A stretch of DNA of 64,000 nt from an uncultured Aquimarina sp. (GCF_947495315.1 NZ_CANLYD010000003.1:420328-484327); one strand, 5' to 3'; shown: positions 8,967-18,361, numbered from the stretch's first letter. The notes: generated by a model not told the origin, from the letters alone. Numbers and translations are program-made.

Positions 8967-10427
8967 ATGAATTCAGAAATAAGAAATCTGGAGCCTAAAG
9001 AACTCTGGAATAAATTTGCAGATCTTAATGCCGTTCCAAGGCCTTCTAAAAAAGAAGAACGCGTAATTGCTTTTATGAAGGACTTCGGAAATTCATTAGG
9101 ATTACCGGTAGAAGTAGATGAAGTTGGTAATGTTTTGATTAAAAAACCTGCCACATTGGGTATGGAGAATAGAAAAACTGTGGTAATGCAATCTCACCTG
9201 GATATGGTGCATCAAAAAAATGCGGATACTGTTTTTGATTTTGATACACAGGGAATAGAAATGTATGTCGATGGTGATTGGGTAAGAGCCAGAGGAACTA
9301 CTTTAGGAGCTGATAATGGATTAGGCGTAGCAACTATTATGGCTATTCTCGAATCTAACGATATTGCTCACCCTGCTATTGAAGCTTTGTTTACAATTGA
9401 CGAAGAAACAGGAATGACTGGAGCAATGGGGTTAAAACCAAATTGGCTACAAGGAGACATTTTATTAAACTTAGATACTGAGGAAGATGATGAAATTGGC
9501 GTAGGTTGCGCAGGAGGGGTTGATGTAACTGCCGAACGAACATATAGAGAAGAAGGGATTGAAGAAGGGAAAACAGCATATACTATTTCAGTAACTGGCC
9601 TGAACGGTGGACACTCTGGGATGGATATTCATAAAGGATTGGGTAATGCCAATAAAATTATGAATAGATTATTGTTTGATGGTTTTGAGAATTTTGGACT
9701 TAGAATTCACGAAATTAAAGGAGGTAGTTTGCGAAATGCAATTCCGAGAGAAAGTTTTGCTACCATAGTAGTTGATACCATACATTCTGAAGCTTTTAAA
9801 TTTGAAACTGGAGAATTAGTTTCTATTATAAAAAAAGAACTCTCTTTGGTTGATCCAAACTTGTCAATTGAATTGAATAGTGTTGATTTACCAAATAAGG
9901 TAATGGAATTAGGAGTTCAGGAAGGTGTTCTGAAATCTTTGTATGCAGCTCATAACGGAGTTTATGCAATGAGTTTATCTATTCCTGATTTGGTAGAAAC
10001 TTCTAATAATATAGCCAAAGTAACTATTGGTAGTGGTAATATTAAGATCGAATGTTTGACTAGAAGTAGTGCAGAATCTACCAAATTAGATTTGGTTAAC
10101 AAACTAAGAGCAACTTTCGAATTAATAGGATGTGAGGTTACAACGGATGGAGATTATCCAGGTTGGGCACCAAATATGAATTCTGCAATACTGAAGGTAC
10201 TAGATGAATTGTACCAAAAAGTAAATGGAAAAAAAGCTCATGTTGCTGCTTGTCACGCAGGGTTGGAATGTGGTATTTTAGGTCAAAATTATCCTGATAT
10301 GGATATGATATCTTTTGGCCCTACTATTTTAGGTGCGCATTCGCCTGATGAGCGGGCTAGTATTTCTTCTGCTCAAAAGTATTGGGGTTTTGTAAAGGAA
10401 ATTTTACAAAACATTCCTGTGAAATAA
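8967..10427 (+). CDS. pepD: Aminoacyl-histidine dipeptidase (PepD, M20 family)
   Basis: The start is set at the ATG at 8967 (MNSEIRNLEP), after the promoter; the longer frame from 8946 would begin inside the -7 box. The 486-residue enzyme shows the M20 binuclear zinc site: His77 in 'SHLDMV', Asp116 in 'ADNGLGVA', Glu146/Glu147 in 'DEETG', and an Asp in 'LNLDTEEDDE'. The dimerisation domain (about 205-390) contains 'GGHSGMDIH'. The final His ligand is likely in 'GAHSPDE'. PepD cleaves Xaa-His dipeptides such as carnosine and other dipeptides in the cytosol. Length matches the PepD family. Confidence 0.93.
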   Translation: MNSEIRNLEPKELWNKFADLNAVPRPSKKEERVIAFMKDFGNSLGLPVEVDEVGNVLIKKPATLGMENRKTVVMQSHLDMVHQKNADTVFDFDTQGIEMYVDGDWVRARGTTLGADNGLGVATIMAILESNDIAHPAIEALFTIDEETGMTGAMGLKPNWLQGDILLNLDTEEDDEIGVGCAGGVDVTAERTYREEGIEEGKTAYTISVTGLNGGHSGMDIHKGLGNANKIMNRLLFDGFENFGLRIHEIKGGSLRNAIPRESFATIVVDTIHSEAFKFETGELVSIIKKELSLVDPNLSIELNSVDLPNKVMELGVQEGVLKSLYAAHNGVYAMSLSIPDLVETSNNIAKVTIGSGNIKIECLTRSSAESTKLDLVNKLRATFELIGCEVTTDGDYPGWAPNMNSAILKVLDELYQKVNGKKAHVAACHAGLECGILGQNYPDMDMISFGPTILGAHSPDERASISSAQKYWGFVKEILQNIPVK

Positions 10428-10454
10428 ATAGTATTTGGATTTTTACCAAAAAAG

Positions 10455-10490
10455 AAAAGGCATCTCAATTCAATTGAGATGCCTTTTTAT
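10455..10490. terminator. Bidirectional terminator
   Basis: A perfect 16-bp stem (AAAAGGCATCTCAATT and its complement) around a single-base centre separates the convergent pepD and peptidyl-prolyl isomerase genes; A and T tracts are built into the stem ends. Confidence 0.9.
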
Positions 10491-10494
10491 AATT

Positions 10495-11625
10495 TTATTT
10501 TTCTCCTTTGATTCCAAGTAAATCAAGTTCGAAAATCAAATCTGTATTAGGAGGGATAGGTCTTCTACCTCTTTCTCCATATCCTAAATGAGAAGGAACG
10601 AATATAACAGCTTTATCTCCTACTTTCATTTGTTGTACACCTTCTTTGAATCCAGCAATCATTTGAGCATCCGGAGAATATGGCATTTGCATAGGAGCAT
10701 ATCCTCTTGGGTCGCTTGCTCTACGATGATCCCAAGTTCCCAATTCTTTTGCTAATTCTTCGATATTTGTATCAAATACTCTTCCGTCAGTGAAGTATCC
10801 TTGATAGTAAAGACTCACTATTTGTCCTTGTTTAGGTTGTGTTCCATCTCCTTTATTAAGGAAATATATTTCTAAACCACTTTCTAGTTTTGTTGCCTTT
10901 TCTTTTAATTCATTATATCTAGCAGCTGTTTTAGCATTTTGTTCTTTTTGAATTCTTTCTTTTTCTATTTTCTCTTCTTCTAAGGCTTTTAATTTTCCTT
11001 CAAAAACTGCATTAGCATCAAATGCTTTAGCACTCTTTCCTTTTCTAATGATATTTACTTGCTGCATTTTTACTTCAGAAACTGGTTTGTCTCCCGGTTT
11101 CTTTGTTTCTACCACTCCAATACTATCTACCACATCTTGTCCGGAAATGATTTCACCAAATACCGTATGCTTACCATTTAACCAAGGAGTTTCTTTAAGA
11201 GTAATAAAAAATTGGCTTCCGTTTGTAGCTGGACCAGAATTAGCCATAGACAAGATACCTTTAGACTTGTGAGTCAATGAGTCTACAATTTCATCTGGGA
11301 ATTTGTATCCTGGATCTCCCGTTCCTTTTCCTAGAGGGTCTCCCGTCTGGATCATAAAATCTTTTATAATTCTATGGAATATGATGCCGTTATAATATTT
11401 TTTTCCTTTATATAAACTATCTACCAAAGTATTGGTTCCCTCTGCAAGAGAAACAAAATTAGCTACGGTTAACGGTGTTGCTTCATGGTGTAATTTTGCA
11501 ATAGTAGTCCCTTTATTGGTAATAATTTCTGCATAGATTCCATCTCCAAGTTCAGGGTATTTTTCTTCGCAATTAGTAAAAGTAAGGGCGATAAGTGCTA
11601 AAAATAAAAGATTTAGTTTTTTCAT
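10495..11625 (-). CDS. Cyclophilin-FKBP fusion peptidyl-prolyl isomerase lipoprotein
   Basis: A 376-residue lipoprotein (lipobox ending at Cys19, FTNC) with two isomerase domains of unrelated fold. The cyclophilin domain (about 28-195) has 'FHRIIKDFMIQTGDP' and 'NGSQFFITL', the catalytic Arg and Gln regions. A charged coiled coil (about 205-245, EEEKIEKERIQKEQ) links it to a C-terminal FKBP domain (about 250-376) with 'GQIVSLYYQGYFTDGRVFD', 'GFKEGVQQMKVGDKA' and 'LGYGERG'. It should act on the periplasmic face of a membrane in protein folding. It follows gldI by 14 bases, so it is likely in the same transcript. Confidence 0.92.
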   Translation of the reverse strand: MKKLNLLFLALIALTFTNCEEKYPELGDGIYAEIITNKGTTIAKLHHEATPLTVANFVSLAEGTNTLVDSLYKGKKYYNGIIFHRIIKDFMIQTGDPLGKGTGDPGYKFPDEIVDSLTHKSKGILSMANSGPATNGSQFFITLKETPWLNGKHTVFGEIISGQDVVDSIGVVETKKPGDKPVSEVKMQQVNIIRKGKSAKAFDANAVFEGKLKALEEEKIEKERIQKEQNAKTAARYNELKEKATKLESGLEIYFLNKGDGTQPKQGQIVSLYYQGYFTDGRVFDTNIEELAKELGTWDHRRASDPRGYAPMQMPYSPDAQMIAGFKEGVQQMKVGDKAVIFVPSHLGYGERGRRPIPPNTDLIFELDLLGIKGEK

Positions 11626-11639
11626 TTTTTTGTTAAGGT

Positions 11640-12191
11640 TTAATTTTCTTTTGTTGATTGTTTTGTGATTTTATTAAGTGTTACTCTTGATATTAACGGA
11701 ATATTTGTCCCAATCTTATGATCATCCCCATAATAACCGTAAGCCTGGTAAGATGGGAACAAAAATGTTACTATTTCTCCTTCTTTCATTAGTTTTAAGC
11801 CTTCTCTTAATCCAAAAAAAAGATCTTCCTGATCAATAGAATAGTTCACAGTATCTAGCTCTTTTTGATTATAGATGATAGTACCATTTAGATTTTTTAC
11901 ATCATAATTGAAATTTACAATATCACCAAACTTTGGTGTAATAGAAGAAATGGTATCTTTTTTCTCGTAATAATACCAGAAACCACCATCTGATGAAATA
12001 TAATTGTTTAATGAATCTTCTTTAATAATTTTTTGAATCCTTGCTTCTTCTCTAGCACTGAGCTCTTTATTCCTATTTATTGATTCATTAATAAATGACC
12101 CTGATGAAATACTAATCGGTTTCCTTGCTTCTGGTGCTTTACAAGAAAAAAACAGCGTTAAAACACTTAAGGATAGAAGAAAATGTCTCAT
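11640..12191 (-). CDS. gldI: Gliding motility FKBP-type lipoprotein GldI
   Basis: The 183-residue lipoprotein has its lipobox at FFSC (Cys17) and a single FKBP-type domain in the C-terminal two-thirds: 'FGDIVNFNYDVKNLNGTIIY', 'GLREGLKLMKEGEIVTFLFPS', 'AYGYYGD'. Gene order with the DHH phosphoesterase and the larger isomerase, plus the size, fit GldI, which is required for gliding in Flavobacterium johnsoniae (established). It is presumed to help fold gliding or type IX secretion parts in the periplasm. Its ATG overlaps the stop of the upstream phosphoesterase by four bases, so the two are translationally coupled. An ordinary FKBP lipoprotein is the alternative. Confidence 0.82.
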   Translation of the reverse strand: MRHFLLSLSVLTLFFSCKAPEARKPISISSGSFINESINRNKELSAREEARIQKIIKEDSLNNYISSDGGFWYYYEKKDTISSITPKFGDIVNFNYDVKNLNGTIIYNQKELDTVNYSIDQEDLFFGLREGLKLMKEGEIVTFLFPSYQAYGYYGDDHKIGTNIPLISRVTLNKITKQSTKEN

Positions 12192-13204
12192 GGATTTAGG
12201 GCATTTTTATAGGAGGGTAAGATACTAATAAATTTCTCAACAGTTTCCTCAAGAGAAAGATTGCTTTTTCCGCCTGCAGCGTTGTGATGACCACCTCCTT
12301 CAAAATGATTTCTGGAAAATTCATTTACAGAAAAATCACCCTTAGAACGTAGAGAGATTTTTATAATATTTTCGCCTTTGTTTTCAATAAAAATCAATGC
12401 AAAAACCATTCCTTCTAGAGATAACCCCATATTAACGAATGCCTCTGTATCACCTTTCTTAAAATTATGGTCATCTAATTCTTTTTGTGATAACGTGATA
12501 TAAGCAGTTTTATATTCCGGAAGTACTTTTAAATTCTTTAAAGCTACTCCTTGCAATTGCAATCTGGAGTACGAATTGGTATCGTAAATATTTTCGTGGA
12601 TTCTGGTATTATCAGCTCCGCGATCAATTAAATCTGCAATTACTCTATGTGTGGTACTGGTTGTGGATCTAAATCGAAATGAACCCGTATCCGTCATAAT
12701 ACCAATATAAATACAAGTAGCGATATCAGCATTTATTCTATCGAGATCATCTAACTTTTCTATAAAATGATAGATCATTTGGCAAGTAGAACTCATACCA
12801 ACGTCACTGTAAGTATATGTAGCGTAATCATCCGGTTGCTGGTGATGATCAATCATAATAAATGTAGTATCAGTTTGGGTCAAAACATTTTCCATATTTC
12901 CAGTCCTGGAGAAATGATTGAAATCTAAGGTGAAAATAATATCTGCCTCTTTAATTTTAGATACTGCAAGACCATTATCACTATCATATTTTATAATGGT
13001 ATTCTCTCCTGGAATCCATTTTAAAAAGTTTGGGTAATCATTAGGTGTAATAACAGTAGAATGATGACCTAATCCAGACAGGTAATGATGTAATGCTAAG
13101 GTAGACCCAATAGCATCTCCATCTGGATTTTTATGAGGGATAATAACAATCTTTTTTGGAGTGCTCAAAAGCACCTTTATTTCTTTAATCTCACTAGTAT
13201 TCAT
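12188..13204 (-). CDS. DHH/DHHA1 phosphoesterase (NrnA-like oligoribonuclease/pAp phosphatase)
   Basis: A 338-residue cytosolic enzyme. The DHH domain carries 'NPDGDAIGS' near residue 27, 'FTLDFNH' near 94 and the 'MIDHHQQPDDY' motif near 119. The DHHA1 domain ends in 'GGGHHNAAGG' near residue 305. These are the metal- and substrate-binding signatures of the NrnA group, which degrades very short RNAs and pAp; c-di-AMP or pGpG hydrolysis is also possible in this family. It heads the phosphoesterase-gldI-isomerase operon. The 605 bp upstream hold no confident gene until ndk on the other strand. Confidence 0.9.
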   Translation of the reverse strand: MNTSEIKEIKVLLSTPKKIVIIPHKNPDGDAIGSTLALHHYLSGLGHHSTVITPNDYPNFLKWIPGENTIIKYDSDNGLAVSKIKEADIIFTLDFNHFSRTGNMENVLTQTDTTFIMIDHHQQPDDYATYTYSDVGMSSTCQMIYHFIEKLDDLDRINADIATCIYIGIMTDTGSFRFRSTTSTTHRVIADLIDRGADNTRIHENIYDTNSYSRLQLQGVALKNLKVLPEYKTAYITLSQKELDDHNFKKGDTEAFVNMGLSLEGMVFALIFIENKGENIIKISLRSKGDFSVNEFSRNHFEGGGHHNAAGGKSNLSLEETVEKFISILPSYKNALNP

Positions 13205-13809
13205 AGATCAGCGAATATACTATTAATTAATAATATGGTAATAAAGGAATTCTTAATTTTATGGAGTTCTAATTCATTCTAAAATCAAAACCCAAAACGG
13301 TATATTTTTTATATTATTTTTTAGAATTCATTGTGCCTTTTGTCAAACAATACCACAAAGCGACACTTCTGATTTTATTGTTGCTTTTGGAATTTTCAAA
13401 AACAAATTTATCGGGATTACCATACCCATTAGTAAATCTTACCTCTAGTGGATTAGCACATGCGTATACAAGATATAGCGGAGAACCTAATCAATATAGA
13501 GTAGGAGAGGTAGTTTTACGGCAAGTTTTTGGATTTTATAATTCAATTTTGATACCCAAGAAGTAACTATGCAGATGTGAGGTGAAAATAATATCATATT
13601 ACAGGAAATAGTGCAACAATATCTTAAAAATTAGAGTTTTTCGATTTGATTTTGGAAAAGACAGTACTTTCTGAGGATATTTCTTGTTTTTGATGCTTTT
13701 ATCTATACTTTTGCACAAAATTTTGCATTTGGCCAAAATGGTCAAAAGAAATATTAAAAGAATAAAGTTTCCTTTTAAAAGGAAATAAGATAAAAATCAA
13801 ATTTTAAAA
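13205..13809. other. 605-bp spacer between the DHH gene and ndk
   Basis: The spacer is AT-rich and holds the upstream regions of two divergent genes. A GTG-initiated 77-codon frame (13333-13566, +) with one hydrophobic stretch is present, but it has no recognisable family and no convincing ribosome site, so I do not call it. The ndk promoter lies at 13684-13713. Nothing else was recognised. Confidence 0.5.
13684..13713 (+). promoter_or_regulatory. Bacteroidota-type promoter for ndk
   Basis: TTG at 13684-13686, a 19-base spacer, and TACTTTTG at 13706-13713 (TAnnTTTG). The 5' untranslated leader would be about 90 bases. Confidence 0.55.
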
Positions 13810-14229
13810 ATGGCAACAAATAGAACTTTTACAATGCTTAAGCCAGATGCGGTAAGAAAAGGCTACATCGGTGCGATCCTTGAACAAATCACTGCTTCAG
13901 GTTTTAGAATTGTAGCAATGAAATTAACGCAATTAACTACTGATGATGCTAAAGCGTTTTACGCAGTACACAGTGAGCGTCCTTTTTATGGAGAATTAGT
14001 AGAGTATATGACTAGTGGTCCAATCGTGGCAGCAATTCTTGAAAAGGAAAATGCTGTAGAAGATTTTAGAACCTTAATTGGTGCTACAAATCCAGAAGAA
14101 GCTGCAGAAGGAACTATCCGTAAGAAATTTGCTACTTCTATCAGTGAGAATGCTGTTCACGGAAGTGATAGTGATGATAATGCTGCTATCGAAGGTGCTT
14201 TCCATTTCTCAGGAAGAGAGCAGTTCTAA
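13810..14229 (+). CDS. ndk: Nucleoside diphosphate kinase
   Basis: A 139-residue enzyme that transfers the gamma-phosphate of ATP to nucleoside diphosphates. The phosphohistidine is His117 in 'NAVHGSDS', the nucleotide-binding 'KPDAVRKG' is at residues 11-18, and '[14 protein letters not shown]' and 'GATNPEEA' are the other family signatures. Length is typical. It has its own promoter and terminator. Confidence 0.97.
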   Translation: MATNRTFTMLKPDAVRKGYIGAILEQITASGFRIVAMKLTQLTTDDAKAFYAVHSERPFYGELVEYMTSGPIVAAILEKENAVEDFRTLIGATNPEEAAEGTIRKKFATSISENAVHGSDSDDNAAIEGAFHFSGREQF

Positions 14230-14258
14230 GAATAGAATATATTATTATAATAGTATTC

Positions 14259-14292
14259 AAAACCATCCGCCTTATGTGGATGGTTTTTTGTT
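14259..14292 (+). terminator. Terminator after ndk
   Basis: AAAACCATCC / GGATGGTTTT pair across a nine-base loop and run into a T tract. The minus-strand TonB receptor gene ends 22 bases further on. Confidence 0.85.
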
Positions 14293-14313
14293 TTTAATGT
14301 TTATCGATACATA

Positions 14314-16866
14314 CTACCAAAACACTCTAAAACTTAGATTTGGAGTAATGCCCAAAGCAAAAATATCCGAATTTATAAATCGATTATCCAATGAATTAGT
14401 AGTTCTAAATTCTCGGTTCAATAAATTTTCCCGATCATAAAGATTCAGAACAGACAACCCTAATCGATATCTAACATTAGACGTCGATCTTATTTTAAAA
14501 TCATAAATGGCAGAAAAATCAAGTCTATGATATACTGGAAGATTATTACCATTGATTTCTCCAAAATCCAATAATACCAGATTTCCACTTTCATCAACAC
14601 CAGAAACATTAGTAAAAGCTTTACCGGTATGCCAGAGCCAACCTAAAGAGAATTGAAAGTCATTGATCTTATAGAAGTGGGACCATTTTACGGTATGTTC
14701 TATATTCCAGTTACCCGGAAAAGATTCATTGTTATTGATATCATCAAATTTATTTTGAGTATTGATATAAGAATAACTTACCCAGGTTTTGTAGTTTTTA
14801 AAATGTTTTTTTAGGAAAAAATCAATTCCATAAACCCTACTTTCGCCAGTATGATAGGTGTTGTCAATTGGATTAATGAAACCAGCAGTTAGCGAAGTGA
14901 TATCATCTATTTGTTTGTAATATGTGTCTATATCAAAATACCATTTATTTTTCTTAAAACTACTTCCTACAGTAAATTGATAACTGCTGATTATCGGGAA
15001 TTGTTCTTTGTTGGCTAATGTCCATATTTGGTTTTCTAAGGATAGATCACTAACTACAGATTCTCTGATCTGACTGACAGCCTGACTTCGATATTCTCCC
15101 GTGGCATTAACTTCCCAATACTTTGATAAGTTTTTTTGTATGAAAATACGAGGTTCAATACATGATTTGTCTAATTCTGCGTAGTGGTTCAAACGCAACC
15201 CGGCAGAAAGATAGAAGTTTTTAGGAGTTTCGTATTTATATTCGCCATAGACTGCGTGTGTATTCAGAAAACGATCATCTTGATCCAAAATTAATTCATA
15301 TGTTGGAGTAGTCGTTACAAATGCATACTTAATTGTATTATTAGAAAATTGATACCCACCAAGAATCTTATGGTTATCAGATAATGAATAATTAAGGTCT
15401 AAAGCCGTGCCAAAATCCTTTACGCTATTCTTTTTGCTTTCTATTTCGGTTGTGGTTCCTGATTCTTCGGTTATGAATTGATAGTTTAGTAAATATCTCG
15501 TGTAATATCCGCTGGTTTTAACACTAAAATTATTATTCCAGATATGTTTCCAGCTTATGTTGTATCCTTCGTTCTCAGTTATTAAGTCATCATTAAAAGA
15601 CATAAGATCGTCACTTCGCTTAAAATCAAGATCATTTTTGCTATAAAGTGCATTCGCTTCAATTTTATCAAAATCTGAAAGTTTGGCAATTAAATTAGCA
15701 TTATAATCCGCGTAGAAAAAATCATTTTTAGCTTCATTAAGTGGGTTAGTCTCTGCGATGGTTGTATTCTGAAAAACGCGATCCGCAAATTGCTTATAAG
15801 TAAATGTTTCCAAAACATCAGTATATGAACGTCTTCCGGATACTTGTAGTGATACTTTATCCTTTATAATTGGAGCGTGAACGACAGCATCCGCATTGAT
15901 CATATTAAAACCGGCCCCTCCAGTAAAACGTTCTGCAACCTCATTTTCAGTTTTGATATCAATCACCCCAGAGATTCTATCTCCGTATTTAGCGCTTACT
16001 CCACTTTTCGAAAAATCAACTTCTTTTACTACATAAGGATTAAAAGCGGATAACATACCAAAAAAGTGTCCTTGATGGTATGTTTTGATACCGTTCCAAA
16101 GTACTAGGTTTTGATTAGGAGCACTACCACGTACATATAATCCCGATGCAGTTTCGAATGGACTATTAACACCAGGAGTCAATTGGATACTTTGTAAAAT
16201 GTCTGGTTCTGTAAGCCCAGGTAGTATCTCAATATCCTTTAGATCGATATTCACTACTTTTTTGTTTTGAGTAATTCCTTTGGTAAGGTATTCCTGGATA
16301 ATGACTTCATCGAGTGTTTCAATAGTATTGGTAAGGTAGATCTTAATACAGTCGTTTTTATCATCAAATTCTGTGGTATTTAAAACTTTCTGTCTAAATC
16401 CCGGTGCGCTGATTAAAATTGCTGAATTAAAAGGAACTTCTTTATTCTGAAAATATCCTTTTTCGTTTGTAGTAATATTGGTTCTGGAGGCTTTAAAGAA
16501 AACTCTGATTTTTTCTAAGGGTTCTGAGTTTTCATTATAAATATAACCGCAAACGCTAACGGTATCTTTTTTAGAGTATTTTCTAATTGTAATAAAATTT
16601 TCTCCTGTGACTTCAAACTTTAATTTCGATTGTTGCTCGAGAGTATCAATAACATCTTCTAAGCTAGTTTCGGTATTAGTTTGTAGAGATACTAATTTAT
16701 TAATAATAGTTGCATCGATATATGAGAATTTTACATCGAATTGTTTTTCTAAAGAAGGAATTATCTGAGACAGTGGTTTGTTTTCAGCATCAATGATGTT
16801 TGCTTTTTCTTGCGAAAAAACAGATATACTCCACAAAAGTATGCATACACATAAAAGTCTCGTCAT
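14314..16866 (-). CDS. TonB-dependent receptor with STN signalling domain (FecA-like)
   Basis: An 850-residue outer-membrane protein with a signal peptide (VFSQ, about residue 18). Domains in order: secretin/TonB N-terminal (STN) fold at about 25-95 ('PLSQIIPSLEKQFDVKFSY'); carboxypeptidase regulatory-like beta sandwich at about 103-185; plug at about 195-310 with 'LYVRGSAPNQNLVLWNGI' and 'SAKYGDRISGVID'; then the beta barrel ending in the terminal aromatic FW. The STN domain is the part that talks to FecR in trans-envelope signalling (established for FecA). It lies four bases after fecR and shares its promoter. No SusD or DUF4249 partner follows. The ligand is unknown. Confidence 0.92.
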   Translation of the reverse strand: MTRLLCVCILLWSISVFSQEKANIIDAENKPLSQIIPSLEKQFDVKFSYIDATIINKLVSLQTNTETSLEDVIDTLEQQSKLKFEVTGENFITIRKYSKKDTVSVCGYIYNENSEPLEKIRVFFKASRTNITTNEKGYFQNKEVPFNSAILISAPGFRQKVLNTTEFDDKNDCIKIYLTNTIETLDEVIIQEYLTKGITQNKKVVNIDLKDIEILPGLTEPDILQSIQLTPGVNSPFETASGLYVRGSAPNQNLVLWNGIKTYHQGHFFGMLSAFNPYVVKEVDFSKSGVSAKYGDRISGVIDIKTENEVAERFTGGAGFNMINADAVVHAPIIKDKVSLQVSGRRSYTDVLETFTYKQFADRVFQNTTIAETNPLNEAKNDFFYADYNANLIAKLSDFDKIEANALYSKNDLDFKRSDDLMSFNDDLITENEGYNISWKHIWNNNFSVKTSGYYTRYLLNYQFITEESGTTTEIESKKNSVKDFGTALDLNYSLSDNHKILGGYQFSNNTIKYAFVTTTPTYELILDQDDRFLNTHAVYGEYKYETPKNFYLSAGLRLNHYAELDKSCIEPRIFIQKNLSKYWEVNATGEYRSQAVSQIRESVVSDLSLENQIWTLANKEQFPIISSYQFTVGSSFKKNKWYFDIDTYYKQIDDITSLTAGFINPIDNTYHTGESRVYGIDFFLKKHFKNYKTWVSYSYINTQNKFDDINNNESFPGNWNIEHTVKWSHFYKINDFQFSLGWLWHTGKAFTNVSGVDESGNLVLLDFGEINGNNLPVYHRLDFSAIYDFKIRSTSNVRYRLGLSVLNLYDRENLLNREFRTTNSLDNRFINSDIFALGITPNLSFRVFW

Positions 16867-16870
16867 GCTC

Positions 16871-17785
16871 TTAATTTTCTACTACCACGGTCTTACCGTC
16901 TTGCAATAGTTGGTATTGCAAACCTAAGGTACTAAAAACTGTTTTAAGAGCAACGTCTATATCATTATTAGGAAAAGTTCCGGTATAAATTATATCAGTA
17001 TCTATGCTTTTTGTATCGATAGTGATATTGTATTGATCCTCTAACTCTTTAAAAACATAACCTAATGGAACACTTCTAAACGAACTTGTATTAGTGATCC
17101 AGGAAGGTTCTAGTGCTTCAAAAGTCCAGTTTTCAGAAGCGATACGGGCAATTTTTCTATACCCTTTTCCGGCTGTAAGGATTGTGTTTTCTTGACCACT
17201 ACTAACACTCACTTTACCTTCATAACAAACTGCTTCAAAAAATGAAGCTTGCGATTGCACATTAAATTCAGTTCCTAGCACAGAAACATCTCCGTTAGTA
17301 GTAGTTACAGTAAAGGTACTTCCTTTTTTTACTTTAAAATAAGCTTCACCGTCTAAGGATACAGTTCGGTTAGTATCCCAGTTTTTTTTATCGAAACTAG
17401 CTTCAGACTTAGCATTAAGTATCATTTCGGAACCATCAGGAAGCGTAACTGCTAATTGTTCTCCAAAGGAAGTCGTGAATGAATCATTAGAATTGAATAA
17501 GAATAATCCAAATATTATTACAATCGAAGCTGCTGCTGCCAAATAAGGCCAAAGTTTAATAACGGGTTTTGTACTTTTCTGAGAAGAAGTATTTCTTCTT
17601 GATTTTATAGTGTTTAAAGCTGTATCTACATCATACGCTTTTAGGTTCAAAGCATCAGCACCAGCCATAATCTTCATATAATACTCGTACTCCGGATGCG
17701 ATTGGAACTCATGAAGTTCCTCTGGAGAAAGTTCTCCATTTATCCATCTGGATAAGAATATATCATCTTTTTTATCGTCAAACAT
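16871..17785 (-). CDS. FecR-family anti-sigma factor
   Basis: A 304-residue protein with a cytoplasmic N-terminal anti-sigma region (about 1-75, starting 'DIFLSRWINGELSPEE'), one membrane helix (about 83-102, 'LWPYLAAAASIVIIFGLFLF'), a periplasmic FecR domain (about 110-205 with 'LPDGSEMILNAKSEASF' and 'GEAYFKV') and a C-terminal STN-like DUF4974 module (about 235-304, 'PLGYVFKELEDQYN'). It should hold the adjacent ECF sigma factor inactive until the receptor signals. It starts 54 bases after the sigma stop, and a separate promoter of the type described at 17804-17833 lies in that gap. Confidence 0.93.
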   Translation of the reverse strand: MFDDKKDDIFLSRWINGELSPEELHEFQSHPEYEYYMKIMAGADALNLKAYDVDTALNTIKSRRNTSSQKSTKPVIKLWPYLAAAASIVIIFGLFLFNSNDSFTTSFGEQLAVTLPDGSEMILNAKSEASFDKKNWDTNRTVSLDGEAYFKVKKGSTFTVTTTNGDVSVLGTEFNVQSQASFFEAVCYEGKVSVSSGQENTILTAGKGYRKIARIASENWTFEALEPSWITNTSSFRSVPLGYVFKELEDQYNITIDTKSIDTDIIYTGTFPNNDIDVALKTVFSTLGLQYQLLQDGKTVVVEN

Positions 17786-17803
17786 AATCTGCTTATATAT
17801 AAT

Positions 17804-17833
17804 AAAAACGTTTGAGTTTGGTATTACCCTACC
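17804..17833 (-). promoter_or_regulatory. Predicted ECF-sigma promoter, copy D (fecR/TonB-receptor operon)
   Basis: On the minus strand GGTAGGGTA (17833-17825) is followed after exactly 14 bases by CGTTT (17810-17806). The same two boxes with the same spacing occur before the three repeat lipoprotein genes at 18441, 19817 and 23722. It sits between the sigma stop codon and the FecR start, 20 bases before the ATG. Recognition by the sigma factor encoded alongside is inferred. Confidence 0.75.
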
Positions 17834-17839
17834 TCTGTT

Positions 17840-18361
17840 TTAAATATTTCCAATTTTTTTTCTTAATGTTACCAAAGCTTTATGCATTAATTTCTCAATT
17901 GCTTTTACTGATACATTAGATAATTCGGCAATTTCTCTATATGTTTTTTTATCAATTCTACTCAAAAGAAAAACTTCTCTCTGTCTATCTGGTAAATCAG
18001 CTATAGCATTTTTTAGTTTCTCCATATATTCTTTTTCAAGCATAACGAATTCCGGAGATTCATTTGTCACATCACTTTTTCGTTGTGTAATGTAATTTTG
18101 ATGTTTGAACTTTACTTGCTGGTGACGTGCAATACTAATTCCAAGATTAGTAGCTATTGTATAGACATAGCTTTTTGCTTTATCCAAAGGAACCTTTGTA
18201 CAGTTATTCCATAATTTAATAAAGGAGTCTTGTACGATATCTTCCGCTTGATCAAGATCCCCGAATTTATAATATAGATAACTTCTCAAAAGTTTTGCAT
18301 GACTTTTAAAAAATTGGTCAAAGGCTTGTTCGTCACAAGTAGAGTTTTTACTATCAGACAT
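17840..18361 (-). CDS. ECF RNA polymerase sigma factor (FecI-like)
   Basis: A 173-residue sigma-70 family member of the extracytoplasmic function type. Region 2 (about 10-80) contains 'YLYYKFGDLDQAEDIVQDSFIKLW'. Region 4 (about 112-170) contains 'LPDRQREVFLLSRIDKKTYREIAELSNVSVKAIEKLMHKAL', a helix-turn-helix for the -35 element (shown here only to locate it, residues 119-160). It is followed by FecR and an STN-containing TonB receptor, the classical partner set. Its own upstream has a housekeeping-type box, not the GGTRGGGTA motif, so it seems not to be autoregulated. Confidence 0.93.
   Translation of the reverse strand: MSDSKNSTCDEQAFDQFFKSHAKLLRSYLYYKFGDLDQAEDIVQDSFIKLWNNCTKVPLDKAKSYVYTIATNLGISIARHQQVKFKHQNYITQRKSDVTNESPEFVMLEKEYMEKLKNAIADLPDRQREVFLLSRIDKKTYREIAELSNVSVKAIEKLMHKALVTLRKKIGNI

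Noticed and set aside
13333..13566. 77-codon GTG-initiated frame with one hydrophobic stretch
   Set aside because: No recognisable family, no ribosome site, and it lies in the spacer that holds the promoters of two divergent genes. Kept only as a mention under the spacer.
14078..14440. Frame on the plus strand running through the end of ndk and into the TonB receptor gene
   Set aside because: It overlaps two confident genes and their terminator, so it is a shadow frame.
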